A stretch of DNA of 64,000 nt from Mucilaginibacter myungsuensis (lineage in GTDB: Bacteria; Bacteroidota; Bacteroidia; Sphingobacteriales; Sphingobacteriaceae). The stretch covers positions 62,001 through 126,000 of the forward strand of contig NZ_JADFFL010000006.1 in the NCBI RefSeq assembly GCF_015222005.1. Reading direction: 5' to 3'. The notes below the pieces were generated by a model that saw nothing but the letters and a program-made list of their open reading frames with translations, ran no database searches and was not told the origin of the DNA. The translations under genes were made by a program, and so were the position numbers. Shown one piece after another: positions 8,177-16,464 of this stretch. The stretch's first letter is position 1; every line of letters starts with the position of its first letter.

Positions 8177-8183
8177 ATAGATT

Positions 8184-8669
8184 ATGAAACTTAGGACAGC
8201 CTGTAAAACCTTTGCTTTATCCATCCTGATCGGTTGCTTTGCGTGCCTGAGCCCCGCTATGGCCCAAAAGCTGGATAAAGCTACTTTTTACCAACTGATG
8301 AAGTCGGGCAATAAGGATGATATCGACAAAGGATTAGCAGACCTGAAAGACAACCAGCAAGGTTATGCCGGCGCATTGATCATCCGAAAAGCAGGATTAC
8401 CAAAGGCTAAAGATCGCCTAAAGACCTTCAAAGAAGGCCGTAATAAACTGGATGCCGCCATTGATGCCGACCCGGACAATACGGAATTACGTTTCATCCG
8501 CTTATCGATACAAGAGAGATCACCCAAAATAGTTGGTTACAAAAAAGACATACAAGCCGACAAAGCTTTTGTGATCAAACACTTTGCGCAACTATCGCCG
8601 GTGGTTCAGGATGCTGTGAAGGATTTTGCCGCTAAGGAATCGAAAGTTTTAAAGACATCAGAATTGTAA
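8184..8669 (+). CDS. Secreted protein of unknown function, pigment cluster
   Basis: The 161-aa protein has a Sec-type signal peptide (hydrophobic core ending near SPAMAQ). The mature region is helical, with a segment DADPDNTELRFIRLSI that looks like a tetratricopeptide-type helix pair. It sits 11 bases before the DarA start and is co-transcribed, so it is probably an envelope accessory protein of the pathway. No enzymatic motif is visible. Confidence 0.65.
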   Translation: MKLRTACKTFALSILIGCFACLSPAMAQKLDKATFYQLMKSGNKDDIDKGLADLKDNQQGYAGALIIRKAGLPKAKDRLKTFKEGRNKLDAAIDADPDNTELRFIRLSIQERSPKIVGYKKDIQADKAFVIKHFAQLSPVVQDAVKDFAAKESKVLKTSEL

Positions 8670-8680
8670 TTTTGCATCAA

Positions 8681-9580
8681 ATGACCAAAAAGGTATTAGC
8701 CATATACTACACCCAATCGGGACAGATGACCGATATCATCACGCAGTTTACCTCGCCCTTGGTAGAGAGTGGCGCTGATGTGGACATCGTATCGGTCAAA
8801 CCTGTGGTGGATTATAATTTCCCATGGACCGGCAGCCGCTTTTTTAGCGTAATGCCGGATTGCCAATTGGGCGTACCTACCGAGCTGCATGATTTTCAGC
8901 TAAAGCATGACAGTTATGATCTGGTCATTTTGGCTTATCAACCCTGGTTCCTATCGCCGAGCATACCTTCAAATTCTATTATCCAGCACCCAAAATTCAG
9001 AGCGGTGGTAAAGGATACACCCGTAGTGACCATATCCGCCGGGCGAAATATGTGGCTGAATGCCTTTGATAAGATCAAGCTGTTACTGGCCGATGCAGGC
9101 GCTAATTTTATCGGTAACGTGGCATTGGTGGATACAAATCCTAACTTTGTCAGCTTTGTCACTATCTTTTATTGGATGCTGACCGGAAAAAAAGAACGTT
9201 ATCTAAACATATTCCCTAAGCCCGGTGTTTCTGACGAGGATATAGCACGGACATCGGTCTATGGAGGGATCCTTGCTGAGCGTTTGGCCCAGAATAATTG
9301 GGATGGGTTACAGCAAGAGCTGGTTGATGCCGGTGCCGTGAAGATCAAATATCCGCTGATGGTGATCGAGGGTAAAGCCGGGATCATTTTTAAAGTTTGG
9401 GCAAACTTTATAGCTAAGCGGAAGAATAAAATGCCCTGGATAACAGCTTTTAAATATTACTTGTTCATTGCGCTATTTTTAGGGGCGCCGATACTACTTA
9501 CTTTAGATGCCATATTTTTGCGTCCGTTCACTCAAAAGGGTATACGTGCAAAAAAACAGCACTACTTATTATTGAACTAA
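8681..9580 (+). CDS. darA: Dialkylresorcinol condensing enzyme / aromatase DarA
   Basis: The 299-aa protein opens with a flavodoxin-like nucleotide-binding start (LAIYYTQSGQM) and ends with a hydrophobic segment near ITAFKYYLFIALFLGAPI, so it is probably membrane-associated. Its neighbour is the ketosynthase DarB. In characterised pathways DarB fuses two acyl chains into a cyclohexanedione and DarA aromatises it to a 2,5-dialkylresorcinol, the alkyl-phenol half of flexirubin pigments. I used the ATG at 8681; an upstream TTG at 8672 is less likely. Assignment rests on sequence recognition plus the neighbour. Confidence 0.8.
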   Translation: MTKKVLAIYYTQSGQMTDIITQFTSPLVESGADVDIVSVKPVVDYNFPWTGSRFFSVMPDCQLGVPTELHDFQLKHDSYDLVILAYQPWFLSPSIPSNSIIQHPKFRAVVKDTPVVTISAGRNMWLNAFDKIKLLLADAGANFIGNVALVDTNPNFVSFVTIFYWMLTGKKERYLNIFPKPGVSDEDIARTSVYGGILAERLAQNNWDGLQQELVDAGAVKIKYPLMVIEGKAGIIFKVWANFIAKRKNKMPWITAFKYYLFIALFLGAPILLTLDAIFLRPFTQKGIRAKKQHYLLLN

Positions 9581-9589
9581 AACACGTCT

Positions 9590-10735
9590 ATGTCTAACCA
9601 GGTCTATATTACCAATACCGCTGCTTTTTTCCCGAACAGCCCCGTCGCTAACGATGAGATGGAAGAGTATTTGGGCTACATCAACGGCAAACCGTCCAAA
9701 TCAAAAAAGATCGTTCTGCGCAACAATGGTATCACCAATCGTTATTACGCTTTAGAAAAAGGTGGCAAAAGCACCCATACCAACGCGCAAATGACCGCCC
9801 TTGCCGTGCGCGAATTATTTGGTAATGACCCCGACCGGTTAAAAGAGATGGAGTTGTTAAGCTGCGGTACTTCATCACCGGATCAGATGATGCCAAGCCA
9901 TGGTGTAATGACCCACGGTTGGTTGCCTGAAGCGGGCGGTATCGAAGTGGTATCACCTTCGGGTGTATGCTGCGCGGGTATGCATGCTTTAAAGTATGCT
10001 TACTTAGCGATCAAAGCCGGTGAAGCAAAAACAGCGGTAGCCACAGGTTCGGAGCGATTCTCGGGCCTGTTGGTATCCGACGTATTCAACGAAGAGGCCC
10101 ATCACCTGGAAGCTCTGAATGAGAATCCGTATATCGCTTTTTCTAAAGAATTTTTACGCTGGATGTTATCCGACGGTGCGTCGGCGTTCTTACTGTCAGA
10201 CACGCCAAACCCGGAAGGTTTAAGCCTGCGTATCGATTGGATAGAAGGTGTATCGTATGCTAACGAGATGGATGCCTGCATGTACATGGGGTCTGAAAAA
10301 GAACCCGATGGCACCCTGAAAGGCTTTATGGATTTCACGCCCGAAGAGATCATGAACAAGTCTATCTTCAGCGTGAAACAAGATATCTCCCTGTTGAGCG
10401 ATAACATCGTACCGCTGGGTGGCCGCAAGATCAAAGAGATCATCGAGAAAAAGGGCCTCACCGCTAAAGATATCGACCACTTTTTGCCGCACATCTCCAG
10501 CAACTTCTTCCGCAGCAAGATAGCTGATATGGTAGAACAGTACGGCGGCGGTATCCCCGACGAAAAATGGTTCATCAACCTGTACACCGTAGGTAATGTT
10601 GGCGCTGCATCGATCTACCTGATGATCAACGAGATGTTCCAAACCGGTAAATTAAAAAAAGGAGAGACCTTATTATTATTAGTGCCCGAAAGCTCGCGCT
10701 TTAGTTATATGTACGCGATGCTGACGGTGGTGTGA
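9590..10735 (+). CDS. darB: Beta-ketoacyl-ACP synthase III-type DarB
   Basis: The 381-aa thiolase-fold enzyme has a nucleophile Cys in SGVCCAGMHA, a His in HFLPHISSN and an Asn in VGNVGAASIY, the Cys-His-Asn triad of KAS III-type enzymes. With DarA 9 bases upstream, this is the dialkylresorcinol-forming ketosynthase that joins a beta-ketoacyl unit to a second acyl unit. The next gene follows after a 108-base gap rich in inverted repeats. Confidence 0.85.
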   Translation: MSNQVYITNTAAFFPNSPVANDEMEEYLGYINGKPSKSKKIVLRNNGITNRYYALEKGGKSTHTNAQMTALAVRELFGNDPDRLKEMELLSCGTSSPDQMMPSHGVMTHGWLPEAGGIEVVSPSGVCCAGMHALKYAYLAIKAGEAKTAVATGSERFSGLLVSDVFNEEAHHLEALNENPYIAFSKEFLRWMLSDGASAFLLSDTPNPEGLSLRIDWIEGVSYANEMDACMYMGSEKEPDGTLKGFMDFTPEEIMNKSIFSVKQDISLLSDNIVPLGGRKIKEIIEKKGLTAKDIDHFLPHISSNFFRSKIADMVEQYGGGIPDEKWFINLYTVGNVGAASIYLMINEMFQTGKLKKGETLLLLVPESSRFSYMYAMLTVV

Positions 10736-10843
10736 CCCCTCCTAAATCCTCCCCGAAGGGAAGGACTTTAAAAGGAAAGCTTACCAATAGGGGTATAATA
10801 AAAAATATAATAGAACCCTCTCCTTAGGAGAGGGCAGGGAGAT
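10736..10843. repeat. Intergenic inverted-repeat element after darB
   Basis: The gap contains a CCTCCCCGAAGGGAAGG hairpin, an AT-rich spacer and a CCCTCTCCTTAGGAGAGGG hairpin. This type of GC-rich palindrome pair recurs in the window (near 7060, 20800, 41405 and 42200). It may attenuate or stabilise the operon mRNA. Confidence 0.5.
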
Positions 10844-11254
10844 GTGATGAAAAAAGAACACGTACCACAAGACCTTAGCGCCTTAGGCAAACTCACCAAA
10901 GAGGTGTGTTATGCTACCGACGAGAACGGCCGGTACGTTACAGAATTGAGTAGCGGCTGGCACGTAAAAGCCAGCGCACTTGATGCTACCTGGGATGATA
11001 TCAAAGAGCGGGTTGCAGTTGCCCGTCAGCAGGTTTTGGACGGGAAGGCCAGTCCGGTGCTTTTTTTTATGGAACACCGCTTAATGAACCTTAAATTAGT
11101 GGCCGATTATACGGGCTTTTGGCAATGGCAGATCAAACGCCACTTGAAGCCCGATGTGTTTAACCAGCTATCTGAAACGAAATTGCAAAAATACGCCGAC
11201 GCTTTCAACACAACTATAGCCGATCTGAAAACCCTGACCGTGCATGAAAATTGA
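10844..11254 (+). CDS. Conserved pigment-cluster protein, function unknown
   Basis: A soluble 136-aa protein with no signal peptide. The C-terminal part (WQIKRHLKPDVFNQLSETKL, then KYADAF) reads like a helical DNA- or protein-binding domain, but I do not recognise the family. The stop overlaps the following BtrH gene by 11 bases, so it is translated with the cluster. It may be a regulatory or scaffold component. Confidence 0.6.
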   Translation: MMKKEHVPQDLSALGKLTKEVCYATDENGRYVTELSSGWHVKASALDATWDDIKERVAVARQQVLDGKASPVLFFMEHRLMNLKLVADYTGFWQWQIKRHLKPDVFNQLSETKLQKYADAFNTTIADLKTLTVHEN

Positions 11255-12260
11255 CCTCGAACACCGTCAGTCTGCCCATTGCGAATCGGGCGTTACCAGT
11301 AACTTATTGTGGAAGGCCAGCGGCGGTAAAATAACCGAACCACTTGCCTTTGGTATAGGTGCGGGCCTGTTCTACGCGCACTTACCCATCCTAAAATTTA
11401 ACGGCGGACCGGCCATTGCGTTCCGCACTATGCCGGGTTGGATCTTTAAACGCACCTGCCGTTCTTTGGGTATCCCGGTCATCCGCAAAAAATTCAGTTC
11501 CCGCGAAAAGGCGAAAGAGTTTTTAGATGAACAGTTAGCATCAGGACAGCCCGTGGGCTGCCAGGTCGGGGTTTATTATCTGTCTTATTTCCCCAAAGAG
11601 TACCGCTTTCATTTTAACGGCCATAACCTGATCGTTTATGGAAAAGATGGCGATAACTATCTGATCAGCGATCCGATTATGGAAACATCTACCATGCTCA
11701 CCAGCTACGAGCTGGAGCGTGTACGCTTTGCCAAGGGGCCATTAGCACCTAACGGGCAAATTTACTATACTCAGTTCAGCGGCGAGATCAGTGACGACCG
11801 CATCCGCGAGTCGATCAAAAGCGGCATCAAGCATAATGTATTTAATATGCTCAACATCCCCGGGCCATTTGCCGGGGTGAGTGCGATAGCTTTTTCCGGC
11901 AAGCGCATTAAAAAATGGCTGAGCAAATTGGGCATAGATAAAGCCAAATTATACCTAGCACAACTGGTACGCATGCAAGAGGAGATAGGCACAGGTGGTG
12001 GTGGTTTCCGCTATATCTATGCGGCATTTTTGCAGGAAGCTTATGCTTACTTGCCTCAACCCGAATTATTGGAAATATCTAAGATGTTCACCAGGTCGGG
12101 AGACCTATGGCGCGAGGCGGCTATCCAGGCCTCAGCTATTTATAAAGGACGTTTGGGTAGTCAGGCCGATTTTGACAAGATGGGTGACTATTTGTTTGAG
12201 ATAGCTGAATTAGAAAAAGAGGCGTTCTTAGCTTTAAAGAATATCAAATGGAAAGCGTAG
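11244..12260 (+). CDS. BtrH N-terminal-domain protein (candidate ACP-dependent acyltransferase)
   Basis: The 338-aa protein begins with the BtrH-type domain: an early HCESG segment with a Cys near residue 13, a central papain-like region (GQPVGCQVGVYYL), and HFNGHNLIVYG with the likely catalytic His. A helical C-terminal domain of about 140 residues follows. In butirosin synthesis BtrH moves an acyl group from an ACP to an aminoglycoside. Here two ACPs lie in the cluster, so transfer of an acyl or aryl group from an ACP to an acceptor is plausible. The acceptor is unknown. Confidence 0.65.
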   Translation: MKIDLEHRQSAHCESGVTSNLLWKASGGKITEPLAFGIGAGLFYAHLPILKFNGGPAIAFRTMPGWIFKRTCRSLGIPVIRKKFSSREKAKEFLDEQLASGQPVGCQVGVYYLSYFPKEYRFHFNGHNLIVYGKDGDNYLISDPIMETSTMLTSYELERVRFAKGPLAPNGQIYYTQFSGEISDDRIRESIKSGIKHNVFNMLNIPGPFAGVSAIAFSGKRIKKWLSKLGIDKAKLYLAQLVRMQEEIGTGGGGFRYIYAAFLQEAYAYLPQPELLEISKMFTRSGDLWREAAIQASAIYKGRLGSQADFDKMGDYLFEIAELEKEAFLALKNIKWKA

Positions 12261-13006
12261 TGAGTGCCGTCCATATCTCCAATCTAACGTTCCGCTACCC
12301 CGGTAACGACGCGGCCTCATTCACCGACATGAATTTGCAGGTGAACAAAGGCGACCGCTTCGGGCTGTTCGGGCCGAACGGTGCGGGCAAGACCACACTC
12401 ATGAATATCATGACCGGACTGATCAAAGCTGACGGAGGTACAGTGGCACTCAACGGCGTTAAGGTAGACGGACATAAATTCCGCGTTAACCATATGTTCG
12501 GCTTCGTGCCTCAAGATTTTTCTTTGTATCAGGAGCTAAGTCCGAAGGAGAACCTGGAGTTTTTTGGTGCCTGGTATGGTTTGGATAGGCAGACCATTAA
12601 ACAACGTACCGACGAATTGCTGACCGTAATGGACCTGCAAGACGTGCGTAATAAACAAGTACAGCTATTCTCGGGCGGTATGAAACGCCGGGTTAACTTG
12701 GCTATCGGTGTGATACACAATCCAAGCATCATCTTTTTAGATGAGCCGACCGTTGGTGTAGACGTGCAGACACGCCATGCCATCGTCAATTATCTGTTAG
12801 AACTCAACTCAAAAGGCACTACGCTGATCTACACCTCGCATCAACTAAGCGAAGCGCAAGATCTGTGTAATCAGGTAGCCATGATGGATCAGGGGAAGAT
12901 CGTTGCGCATGATAGTTTAGATAACCTGCTACACGCACATGAGCAGGAAGATCTGGAAGCATTGTTCCTTAATTTAACAGGTAAAAAATTCAGGGATGAT
13001 GTTTAA
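12248..13006 (+). CDS. ABC transporter ATP-binding protein
   Basis: The 252-aa ATPase has Walker A GPNGAGKTT near residue 41, signature FSGGMKRR, Walker B IIFLDEP and a switch His in YTSHQ. It overlaps the BtrH gene by 13 bases and the permease by 11, so the two transporter halves are co-expressed with the pigment genes. It probably energises export of the resorcinol, pigment or precursor to the outer membrane. Confidence 0.85.
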   Translation: MESVVSAVHISNLTFRYPGNDAASFTDMNLQVNKGDRFGLFGPNGAGKTTLMNIMTGLIKADGGTVALNGVKVDGHKFRVNHMFGFVPQDFSLYQELSPKENLEFFGAWYGLDRQTIKQRTDELLTVMDLQDVRNKQVQLFSGGMKRRVNLAIGVIHNPSIIFLDEPTVGVDVQTRHAIVNYLLELNSKGTTLIYTSHQLSEAQDLCNQVAMMDQGKIVAHDSLDNLLHAHEQEDLEALFLNLTGKKFRDDV

Positions 13007-14279
13007 ACTTTGGTATACCATTATAAAAGATGTGCGGATCCTGCTTCGCGACAAGGTAGGCATCCTGATGGCGATCATTATGCCGGTGATATTGGTGGTA
13101 GTAGTTACCAGCATCCAGAATAGCACCTTTGAGTTGATGAACAAGAACAAGCTGGTGTTATTGGTGGCCAATCAGGATACTGGTAAGTTAAGTCCGCAGT
13201 TGATCCAGTCGATAGATAAGATCGGTATGTTCCGTGTAAAGGAGTTAGCAAAAGGTTCGGACGCGAATGCGCTTAAAACCAAATTACAAGCTAAAGAGGC
13301 CGAGTTAGCAGTGCTGATCCCTAAAGATTTTACCGCCCGCGTAAGCGAACGCGCACAGGCATCGGCTAATAAAGCCCTAAAAAGCTTCGGGATGGAAGGT
13401 GACTCCTTAAAAGCCGCTAAGGGCAGCACCGACCCGATCAATATGTATTACAACCCGGTATTGCAGGAACAAATTCGACTATCTGTCGACGGGGCATTAC
13501 GCAGCGCCTTACAGTTAGTAGAAAGCCGGGAGACCTTACGTGACCTTTATTTAGCCATTAACGATAAACCCCTGCCCGATACTTTAGAGCGCGAAATGCT
13601 GAGCAGCAAAACGCAGATCAAACAAGTATCCACATCACGCAGCGGCGATAGATTGATACCTAACGCAAGCCAACATAACGTACCTGCCTGGACCATCTTT
13701 GCCATGTTCTTTATCGTAATGAGTTTAGGCGGCAGCGTAGTGCGTGAGAAAGTGAGCGGTAGCTTTATCCGTTTAAAAACCATGCCTACCAACTTTATTG
13801 TCGGGCTGATATCTAAACAGATCGTTTATTTAGGGGTGACGATGTTCCAGGCGCTGGTGATATTTTCTTTAGGCGTATGGCTATTCCCGGTGATGGGTTT
13901 GCCGGCACTGAATATCCCGTCTGACATTTTAGGATTGATCCTGGTGACCATCCTTACCGGTTGGTGCGCGGTGAGTTATGCTATCTGCGTAGGTGTATTC
14001 TCTAAAACGCAGGAACAAGCCAACGGCTTCGGCGCGGTATCTATTGTGATCTTAGCGGCTATTGGTGGCCTGATGGTACCGAGCTACGTGGTATCCGGGC
14101 CGATGAAATTATTGGTTAATTTTTCGCCTTTGCACTGGTGTATAGAGGCTTACTATAACTTATTTTTAGAAGGCGGCCGCTTTGCCGACGTCATCTCAAA
14201 CATTATCCCACTTATCGGCATTACCCTACTGCTGCAAGCCGTAACGGTCATCGCCTTAAAAAGAAAGAATTTAATATAA
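12996..14279 (+). CDS. ABC-2 type transporter permease
   Basis: The 427-aa membrane protein has one N-terminal helix (GILMAIIMPVILVVVV), a large non-membrane region of about 180 residues, then five helices near the C-terminus (ending LLLQAVTVIAL). That is the layout of ABC-2 exporters. It follows the ATPase directly and is followed 7 bases later by an ACP gene. The substrate is unknown; export of the cluster's lipid product is the natural inference. Confidence 0.8.
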   Translation: MMFKLWYTIIKDVRILLRDKVGILMAIIMPVILVVVVTSIQNSTFELMNKNKLVLLVANQDTGKLSPQLIQSIDKIGMFRVKELAKGSDANALKTKLQAKEAELAVLIPKDFTARVSERAQASANKALKSFGMEGDSLKAAKGSTDPINMYYNPVLQEQIRLSVDGALRSALQLVESRETLRDLYLAINDKPLPDTLEREMLSSKTQIKQVSTSRSGDRLIPNASQHNVPAWTIFAMFFIVMSLGGSVVREKVSGSFIRLKTMPTNFIVGLISKQIVYLGVTMFQALVIFSLGVWLFPVMGLPALNIPSDILGLILVTILTGWCAVSYAICVGVFSKTQEQANGFGAVSIVILAAIGGLMVPSYVVSGPMKLLVNFSPLHWCIEAYYNLFLEGGRFADVISNIIPLIGITLLLQAVTVIALKRKNLI

Positions 14280-14286
14280 TTGCACT

Positions 14287-14553
14287 ATGGAAAGAGAAGC
14301 ACTGAAGCAACAACTAAAAGCTCAGATCATAAAATTTTTAAATCTGACCGAACTGACCCCGGAAGATATCAAGGATGACGAACCGCTGTTCGGCGATGGT
14401 TTAGGTTTGGATTCTATCGACTCGTTAGAACTGATCGTACTGCTAAAAAAAGAATACGGCATCACTATTCAAGATCCTAAGGCCGGCCGTAAGATCTTCC
14501 ATAACGTAAACTCTATGGTAGATTATGTTTTGGCTAATGGGGTTATCAAATAA
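14287..14553 (+). CDS. Acyl carrier protein (pigment cluster, plus arm)
   Basis: An 88-aa ACP with the canonical attachment motif GLDSIDSLEL; the Ser follows Asp near residue 41. It is the second ACP of the cluster and the last gene of the plus operon. It may be the dedicated carrier for DarB or for the BtrH-domain protein. Confidence 0.85.
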   Translation: MEREALKQQLKAQIIKFLNLTELTPEDIKDDEPLFGDGLGLDSIDSLELIVLLKKEYGITIQDPKAGRKIFHNVNSMVDYVLANGVIK

Positions 14554-14589
14554 TTAGGCCCTAACACGCCAATGGCGTGCGCATAACAA

Positions 14590-14632
14590 AAAGCCCCGGC
14601 CTCCTTTATGGAGAAGCCGGGGCTTTTAAGGT
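14590..14632. terminator. Bidirectional terminator between convergent genes
   Basis: AAAAGCCCCGGC pairs with GCCGGGGCTTTT around an imperfect inner stem, with A and T runs on both sides. It serves the ACP operon and the minus-strand gene. Confidence 0.85.
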
Positions 14633-14653
14633 ATATGTAGGGCTGATGTTAGT

Positions 14654-15361
14654 TTAAAACTTATGCACGTCGCCGCTGCCGCTGGTTACGGCAGATACGT
14701 TCTTAGCGCCGCCGGTATAACGGATATCGCCCGAGCCGGAAACTTTAGCGTCAACTTTTTCGGATGCGTTAACGGTAGCGTCGCCCGATCCTGAAATGCG
14801 TACTGTGGTTGTAGCTGTAACTAAGCTACGGCCGTCGTAATCGCCTGAACCGTTGATGCCAACAGTTGATGTGCCAGCACTGCCGGTCAGCTTAATATCG
14901 CCAGATCCGCTGATGCTGGCATTTAGCGTTTTAACTTCCAATTTGCCGGTCACGTCGCCAGATCCGCTGATCTTCAGGTCAAAATTATCGCCACGCAAAC
15001 CATCTTTAAAGAAAACATCGGCCGAACCGGAAATGGTGATCGCGTGGATGTCTTTAACAGCCACATAAATGGTGATCTTTTTACGGCCGTTGTTGAACCA
15101 TCTACCCCAATCGAATTTGTTGTCTTTGGTGGTCACGGTCAATACATCGCCTTTAACTTCGGTAACGATCTTGTCTAATACATCGGCAGGGGCATCTACT
15201 TTAACAGACTCGGTACTGCCCTGGGTAACGTAAACATCAAATGAAGCAGCAACGTGTACCGCATGGAAACCGCTCAGTTTACGGTCGTCGGTCTCGGCAA
15301 AAGCCGGTATAGTGCTGGCCAATAATAGCGCGGCGCAAAATAGCTTAGTAATTGTTCTCAT
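14654..15361 (-). CDS. Head-GIN (DUF2807) domain secreted protein
   Basis: The 235-aa protein has a signal peptide (cleavage near PAFAE) and a right-handed beta-helix signature: repeated ISGSGD/GSGD turns about every 16-20 residues, at least seven times. Head-GIN domain proteins of this type are surface or periplasmic and are thought to bind polymers or other proteins. The role here is unknown. It is divergent from the cytochrome-b5-like gene. Confidence 0.75.
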   Translation of the reverse strand: MRTITKLFCAALLLASTIPAFAETDDRKLSGFHAVHVAASFDVYVTQGSTESVKVDAPADVLDKIVTEVKGDVLTVTTKDNKFDWGRWFNNGRKKITIYVAVKDIHAITISGSADVFFKDGLRGDNFDLKISGSGDVTGKLEVKTLNASISGSGDIKLTGSAGTSTVGINGSGDYDGRSLVTATTTVRISGSGDATVNASEKVDAKVSGSGDIRYTGGAKNVSAVTSGSGDVHKF

Positions 15362-15451
15362 GGTTTTTTGTTTTGTTGTACCGATAAGACGAGGACCGAT
15401 ACCGAATGGTTACAAATTTTTTTCGTTTTCTTTGCGACAATATCATTTCCC

Positions 15452-15688
15452 ATGACCGATCTGCCCGCTTACACCCGCTCGCAATTAGCCCTCCGCAACG
15501 GGCAGGATAAACCGCAGATATGGGTAGCCTTTAAAGGCCTAATCTACGACGTGACCGAAAGCCGCCTTTGGCGCAATGGCAAACATTACGAACATTGGGC
15601 CGGGCAGGATCTTACCCCCGAATTAGCCGATGCCCCGCATACCGAAACCGTTTTTGAAAAGTTTGAGGTAGTGGGGGTATTGAAGTAA
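15452..15688 (+). CDS. Cytochrome b5-like heme-binding domain protein
   Basis: The 78-aa protein starts at the ATG at 15452. It has the pattern of small predicted heme/steroid-binding proteins: YTRSQLALRNGQDKPQIWVA, then GLIYDVTES, then HYEHWAGQDLT and an APH segment. His residues in the latter two segments are candidate heme ligands. It would be a soluble one-domain electron carrier or sensor. Upstream, TTTCTTTG resembles a -7 box. It stands alone between a divergent gene and a long gap. Confidence 0.7.
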   Translation: MTDLPAYTRSQLALRNGQDKPQIWVAFKGLIYDVTESRLWRNGKHYEHWAGQDLTPELADAPHTETVFEKFEVVGVLK

Positions 15689-15943
15689 TACGCTCGATCT
15701 TGACGACTATACTCTTGCTCTTAAATTAAGCAAAGGGAAATATCTTAACTCAGTAGGTGTATACGGTGCGAGTGTACAATTTTAAAAGTGCATTGAATAT
15801 CAGTAAGTTAACTAAAAATAGGAAAGGCTTATTTTGCAATATTCTGCAATTCAATTAGTTAGATATTTTTAAAATGAACGGTAGTGTATACACTTGGCGG
15901 CCGATAGCCCCGTCATGCGCTCATACGCCTTCAGGCCTTAGGC
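15689..15943. other. Gene-free stretch
   Basis: AT-rich, no convincing reading frame. It holds a perfect 12-base palindrome, AGTGTATACACT, at 15883-15894 and a related GTGTATACGGTGCG at 15758-15771. These could be a dimeric-regulator site but nothing ties them to a gene. Confidence 0.3.
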
Positions 15944-16111
15944 TCAGGGCCGGTATCCGCTTCTGCCGGGTTTAGGTTGAACGGTCATCGCACAGAAAAG
16001 CTGCTTGTCGGTATTTAACCATCCAAGGGGGATCACGTTACTTAAGATCTTTTGTATTTGTTGCGTTACGGGTCGCGTGAGGGGGCCCGGATAATTATCT
16101 GACGCTACAGT
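15944..16111 (-). pseudogene. Possible truncated gene fragment
   Basis: A minus-strand frame with no ATG at its head reads as a protein-like stretch (GPLTRPVTQQIQKILSNVIP, then GWLNTDKQLFCAMTVQPKPG) and stops at 15944-15946. A stop at 16112-16114 closes the upstream side. After the lower stop a similar reading continues in frame past a second stop. It looks like the decayed end of a gene, but I do not recognise the family and it could be chance. Confidence 0.25.
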
Positions 16112-16137
16112 TCAAAACCAAAATCCTATAAAATAAG

Positions 16138-16166
16138 CAAGGCCACCTGATGGGCAGGCGGCCTTT
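16138..16166 (-). terminator. Hairpin downstream of the tRNA-like gene
   Basis: AAGGCC-A-CCTG pairs with CAGG-C-GGCCTT around a 5-base loop, one mismatch. It lies about 35 bases past the 3' end of the tRNA-like element and could end that minus-strand transcript, though the U-run is weak. Confidence 0.5.
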
Positions 16167-16200
16167 ACTAACCAATTATAAACCTAAATTATGAGAAGAG

Positions 16201-16312
16201 CTGTTGGGGAAGGGTTCGAACCTTCACAGAGTGGTTAGCCCGCTTCGGGTTTTCCATGATCTCCGCCACCGGGACAAGGAGGTGTGTCTGCCAAAAATTT
16301 CACCACCCAACA
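16201..16312 (-). tRNA. tRNA-like gene, Leu-type body, GUC anticodon, very long variable arm
   Basis: On the minus strand the element folds as a cloverleaf. It has a 7-bp acceptor stem (TGTTGGG/CCCAACA), a 3-bp D-stem (GTG/CAC) with Leu-like GGCAGACAC, and an anticodon arm CCTCC-TTGTCCC-GGTGG with a central T-T mismatch. A perfect T-arm (GAAGG-TTCGAAC-CCTTC) follows. The variable region is about 40 nt and contains a CCCGAAGCGGG hairpin. CCA is not encoded. Total length is 112 nt, against about 85 for a normal Leu tRNA. The anticodon would be GUC (Asp) with C37 in place of a purine, so ordinary decoding is doubtful. It could be a degenerate or a specialised tRNA. Confidence 0.55.
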
Positions 16313-16359
16313 TTGTTTTTTCTTAGAACGAACGAATGTTTTTTCCCATTCGCTTGATA

Positions 16360-16390
16360 CAAAGTAAGGGCATTTTGGCTTTTCTTGCAA
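16360..16390 (-). promoter_or_regulatory. Candidate promoter of the tRNA-like gene
   Basis: On the minus strand TTG (16388-16390) is followed after 20 bases by TTACTTTG (16360-16367), a near match to -33 TTG / -7 TAnnTTTG with correct spacing. The start would be near 16355, with a 40-nt leader containing a GAATG...CATTC hairpin. Confidence 0.5.
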
Positions 16391-16464
16391 ATATTTCAAT
16401 GAAATAATTTTATTTTTATTCAAATTTTAATTAAACTTGTATTTCAATAGCAGTATTCAAATTT

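Noticed and set aside
16235..16423. 62-aa minus-strand frame
   Set aside because: Runs through the tRNA-like element and its leader, so the RNA structure explains the sequence better.
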